8,057 bases of DNA from assembly GCA_913046125.1 (NCBI GenBank), contig CAJWRL010000037.1, forward strand, positions 1 to 8,057. Reading direction: 5' to 3'. Each line of letters begins with the position of its first letter. Within the stretch, counting starts at the first letter, position 1. This document shows, piece after piece, positions 6,508-8,057 of this stretch. Source of the stretch: an uncultured Gammaproteobacteria bacterium. Lineage in GTDB: Bacteria > Pseudomonadota > Gammaproteobacteria > GCA-002705445 > GCA-002716945. The notes beneath the pieces were generated by a model, which was not told where the DNA came from, searched no databases, and saw only the letters and a list, made by a program, of their open reading frames with translations. A program made the translations under genes and the position numbers.

Positions 6508-7082
6508 TGATTTTGATGATAGATAACTATGACTCTTTTACGTTCAATATTGTTCAATATTTGGGCGAATTAGGCGCTGATGTTCTTGTCAAAAGGAATG
6601 ATGAAATTTCCATAGATGAAATTAAAACACTTAACCCCGAGAGAATTGTCATATCTCCCGGCCCTTGCACTCCTAATGAAGCAGGAGTCTCTATTGAAGT
6701 GGTGAAAAACTTTTGTCAACACAAACCAATTCTGGGAGTTTGTCTTGGTCATCAAACGATTGGACAAGCTTTTGGAGGTAAAATAGTATCTGCGAAAAAA
6801 ATAATGCATGGTAAGACGTCAAAAATTATCCATGATGGGGACTACCTGTTCAGTAATATCGAGCAAAAATTTACAGCTACTAGATATCACTCTCTAGTGA
6901 TTGACCCTGATAGTTTACCTGATAGCTTAATCATTACTGCGAGAACTGATGATAGTGACAATGAATCCGAAATTATGGGAGTTAGGCATAAAGATTATAA
7001 ATTGTTTGGGGTGCAATTCCATCCTGAGTCTATTCTCACAGAGTCCGGCCATAAACTACTTGAGAATTTCATAAATGTATAG
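6507..7082 (+). CDS. trpG: Anthranilate synthase component II (glutamine amidotransferase)
   Basis: Class I glutamine amidotransferase subunit that hydrolyses glutamine and channels ammonia to TrpE. At 191 residues it is the normal length of the free-standing form. It begins with the typical MILMIDNYDSFTFN, has the SPGPCTP loop, the nucleophile Cys79 in GVCLGHQ, FGGKIV, MHGKTS, the RYHSL segment, and the catalytic pair His172 and Glu174 in QFHPES. The same family includes PabA, and in many bacteria one protein serves both anthranilate and aminodeoxychorismate synthases; a dual role cannot be excluded because no pabA is visible. It overlaps trpE by one base and trpD by eight, so the three are certainly one operon. 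Confidence 0.95.
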   Translation: MILMIDNYDSFTFNIVQYLGELGADVLVKRNDEISIDEIKTLNPERIVISPGPCTPNEAGVSIEVVKNFCQHKPILGVCLGHQTIGQAFGGKIVSAKKIMHGKTSKIIHDGDYLFSNIEQKFTATRYHSLVIDPDSLPDSLIITARTDDSDNESEIMGVRHKDYKLFGVQFHPESILTESGHKLLENFINV

Positions 7083-8057
7083 TTTTAAAGAGATAATTTC
7101 TTCGCTAAATAAGAAAAAAGATTTATCCAAAGATGAAGCATTCTTTATCTCAGAAAGTATGTTTAAAGGAACTCTATCTGATTCTGAAATCAAAAATGTA
7201 CTAGTGGCACTGAATGCCAAGGGCATATGTACTGATGAAGTAGTTGGGTTTGCAAAAGCCATGAGAAAAATATCAACCAAAGTTGTAACTGATGAAAAAG
7301 TTGTTGATTGCTGTGGTACAGGGGGAGATGGAATAAATACATTCAATATATCAACATGCTCTGCTTTTATCTCAGCTGCCTCGGGAGTAAAAGTTGCAAA
7401 ACATGGCAACAAGGCAATCACAAGTAATTCAGGGAGTGCAGACGTGCTTCATGATGCTGGCGCAAAACTTGATTTATCTCCAGAAAAAGTAAGCCAGTGC
7501 ATCAACGAGGTAAATTTTGGGTTTATGTTTGCACCATTGCACCATCAAGCTATGAAAAATGTCGCAGCATCCAGAAAAGAAATTGCCCCCAATAAGACCA
7601 TATTTAATATGCTCGGACCGATTACGAATCCAGCGAATGCACAAATTCAACTAATCGGGGTATTTGATAAAAGCGCGATGCACCTTGTGGCAGACTCACT
7701 TATGGAATTAGGAACATCCAAGGCAATAGTACTAAACTCAAGGGATGGAATGGATGAGGCCAGTATTTATACTGAAACAGATATCATAGAGATAAAAGAT
7801 AACGTTAAAACTCAGTACACAATCAATCCAAAAGAGTATGGTATAGCAGGAAAAAATTTAGATAGTATAAAAACTAGTAATGAGAGGAGCAGTCTTGATT
7901 TTATATTTAGCGTTATAAATAACGAAGAATCGGATGCAAAAGAAATTTGCGTCCTGAATGCTGCGCTATCTGTTATGTTATATAAAGATATAGAACTTAA
8001 TGATTCTATAGCACAGTGCAGAGAATCTCTCTCTGAATACAAAGTGAGAGATAAATT
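7075..8057 (+). CDS. trpD: Anthranilate phosphoribosyltransferase, 3'-truncated by window edge
   Basis: Transfers the phosphoribosyl group of PRPP to anthranilate, the second tryptophan-specific step. The frame opens at ATG 7075, overlapping the end of trpG by 8 nt, and stays open to the window end: 327 complete codons of a family usually near 335-345, so only a short C-terminus is missing. PRPP-binding motifs are CGTGGDG (80-86), NTFNIST (88-94), KHGN (109-112) and SNSGSADVL (117-125). The anthranilate-site arginine Arg167 and metal ligands Asp227-Glu228 in DGMDE are kept. Several usually constant positions differ: HHQAM for the commoner H-P-A-M, APNKTIFN for LG-RTIFN, and NSRDGMDE where His-Gly usually precedes. 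The enzyme should be active, but it is a divergent member. In this gene order trpC commonly comes next, but that is beyond the window. Confidence 0.94.
   Translation, partial: MYSFKEIISSLNKKKDLSKDEAFFISESMFKGTLSDSEIKNVLVALNAKGICTDEVVGFAKAMRKISTKVVTDEKVVDCCGTGGDGINTFNISTCSAFISAASGVKVAKHGNKAITSNSGSADVLHDAGAKLDLSPEKVSQCINEVNFGFMFAPLHHQAMKNVAASRKEIAPNKTIFNMLGPITNPANAQIQLIGVFDKSAMHLVADSLMELGTSKAIVLNSRDGMDEASIYTETDIIEIKDNVKTQYTINPKEYGIAGKNLDSIKTSNERSSLDFIFSVINNEESDAKEICVLNAALSVMLYKDIELNDSIAQCRESLSEYKVRDK

Noticed and set aside
7056..7421. Minus-strand open frame of 121 codons opposite trpG/trpD
   Set aside because: Antisense to the conserved PRPP-binding region of trpD, whose frame is open from 7075 to the window end.
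1..8057. A novel defence, mobile or signalling system
   Set aside because: All open frames of real length belong to well-known metabolic families or a known cupredoxin; no repeats array, transposase, toxin-antitoxin pair or integrase is visible on either strand.

Overview
The window reads as a very densely packed stretch of housekeeping DNA from an AT-rich proteobacterium. Only about 132 of 8057 bases lie outside genes, and 109 of those sit in one divergent promoter region (4263-4371). The proteobacterial reading rests on a pseudoazurin with the classical ligand spacing, a contiguous trpE-trpG-trpD order behind rpe (a beta/gammaproteobacterial arrangement), and AT-rich codon use with AGA as main arginine codon. 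The density suggests a streamlined genome, perhaps aquatic, but the sequence does not fix a genus.

Layout. (1) 1-2320, plus strand: the 3' 436 codons of pyruvate kinase (pyk), then a eukaryotic-type class I fructose-1,6-bisphosphate aldolase behind a good Shine-Dalgarno, forming a lower-glycolysis operon. (2) 2300-4262, minus strand: read from its promoter, a periplasmic pseudoazurin, purC (SAICAR synthase) and bioD (dethiobiotin synthetase), with gaps of 3 nt and minus 8 nt. bioD converges on the aldolase gene and overlaps it by 21 bp. (3) 4372-8057, plus strand: rpe (ribulose-phosphate 3-epimerase), trpE, trpG and trpD, the last running off the window, with gaps of 9, -1 and -8 nt. This is a pentose-phosphate/tryptophan operon; no trp leader peptide or attenuator is possible between rpe and trpE.

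Function. Aldolase and pyruvate kinase serve central carbon metabolism. Rpe links to the pentose-phosphate or Calvin-type pool that also supplies PRPP. TrpE and TrpG form anthranilate synthase and TrpD joins anthranilate to PRPP. PurC is a purine enzyme, BioD a biotin enzyme, and pseudoazurin a periplasmic electron carrier; these three share a transcript without an obvious common pathway.

I see no tRNA, rRNA, mobile element, CRISPR array or defence system, and no convincing new biological system. The strongest anomaly is an abrupt change of base composition and codon use inside pyk near position 660-720, which may mark intragenic recombination or a chimeric assembly.
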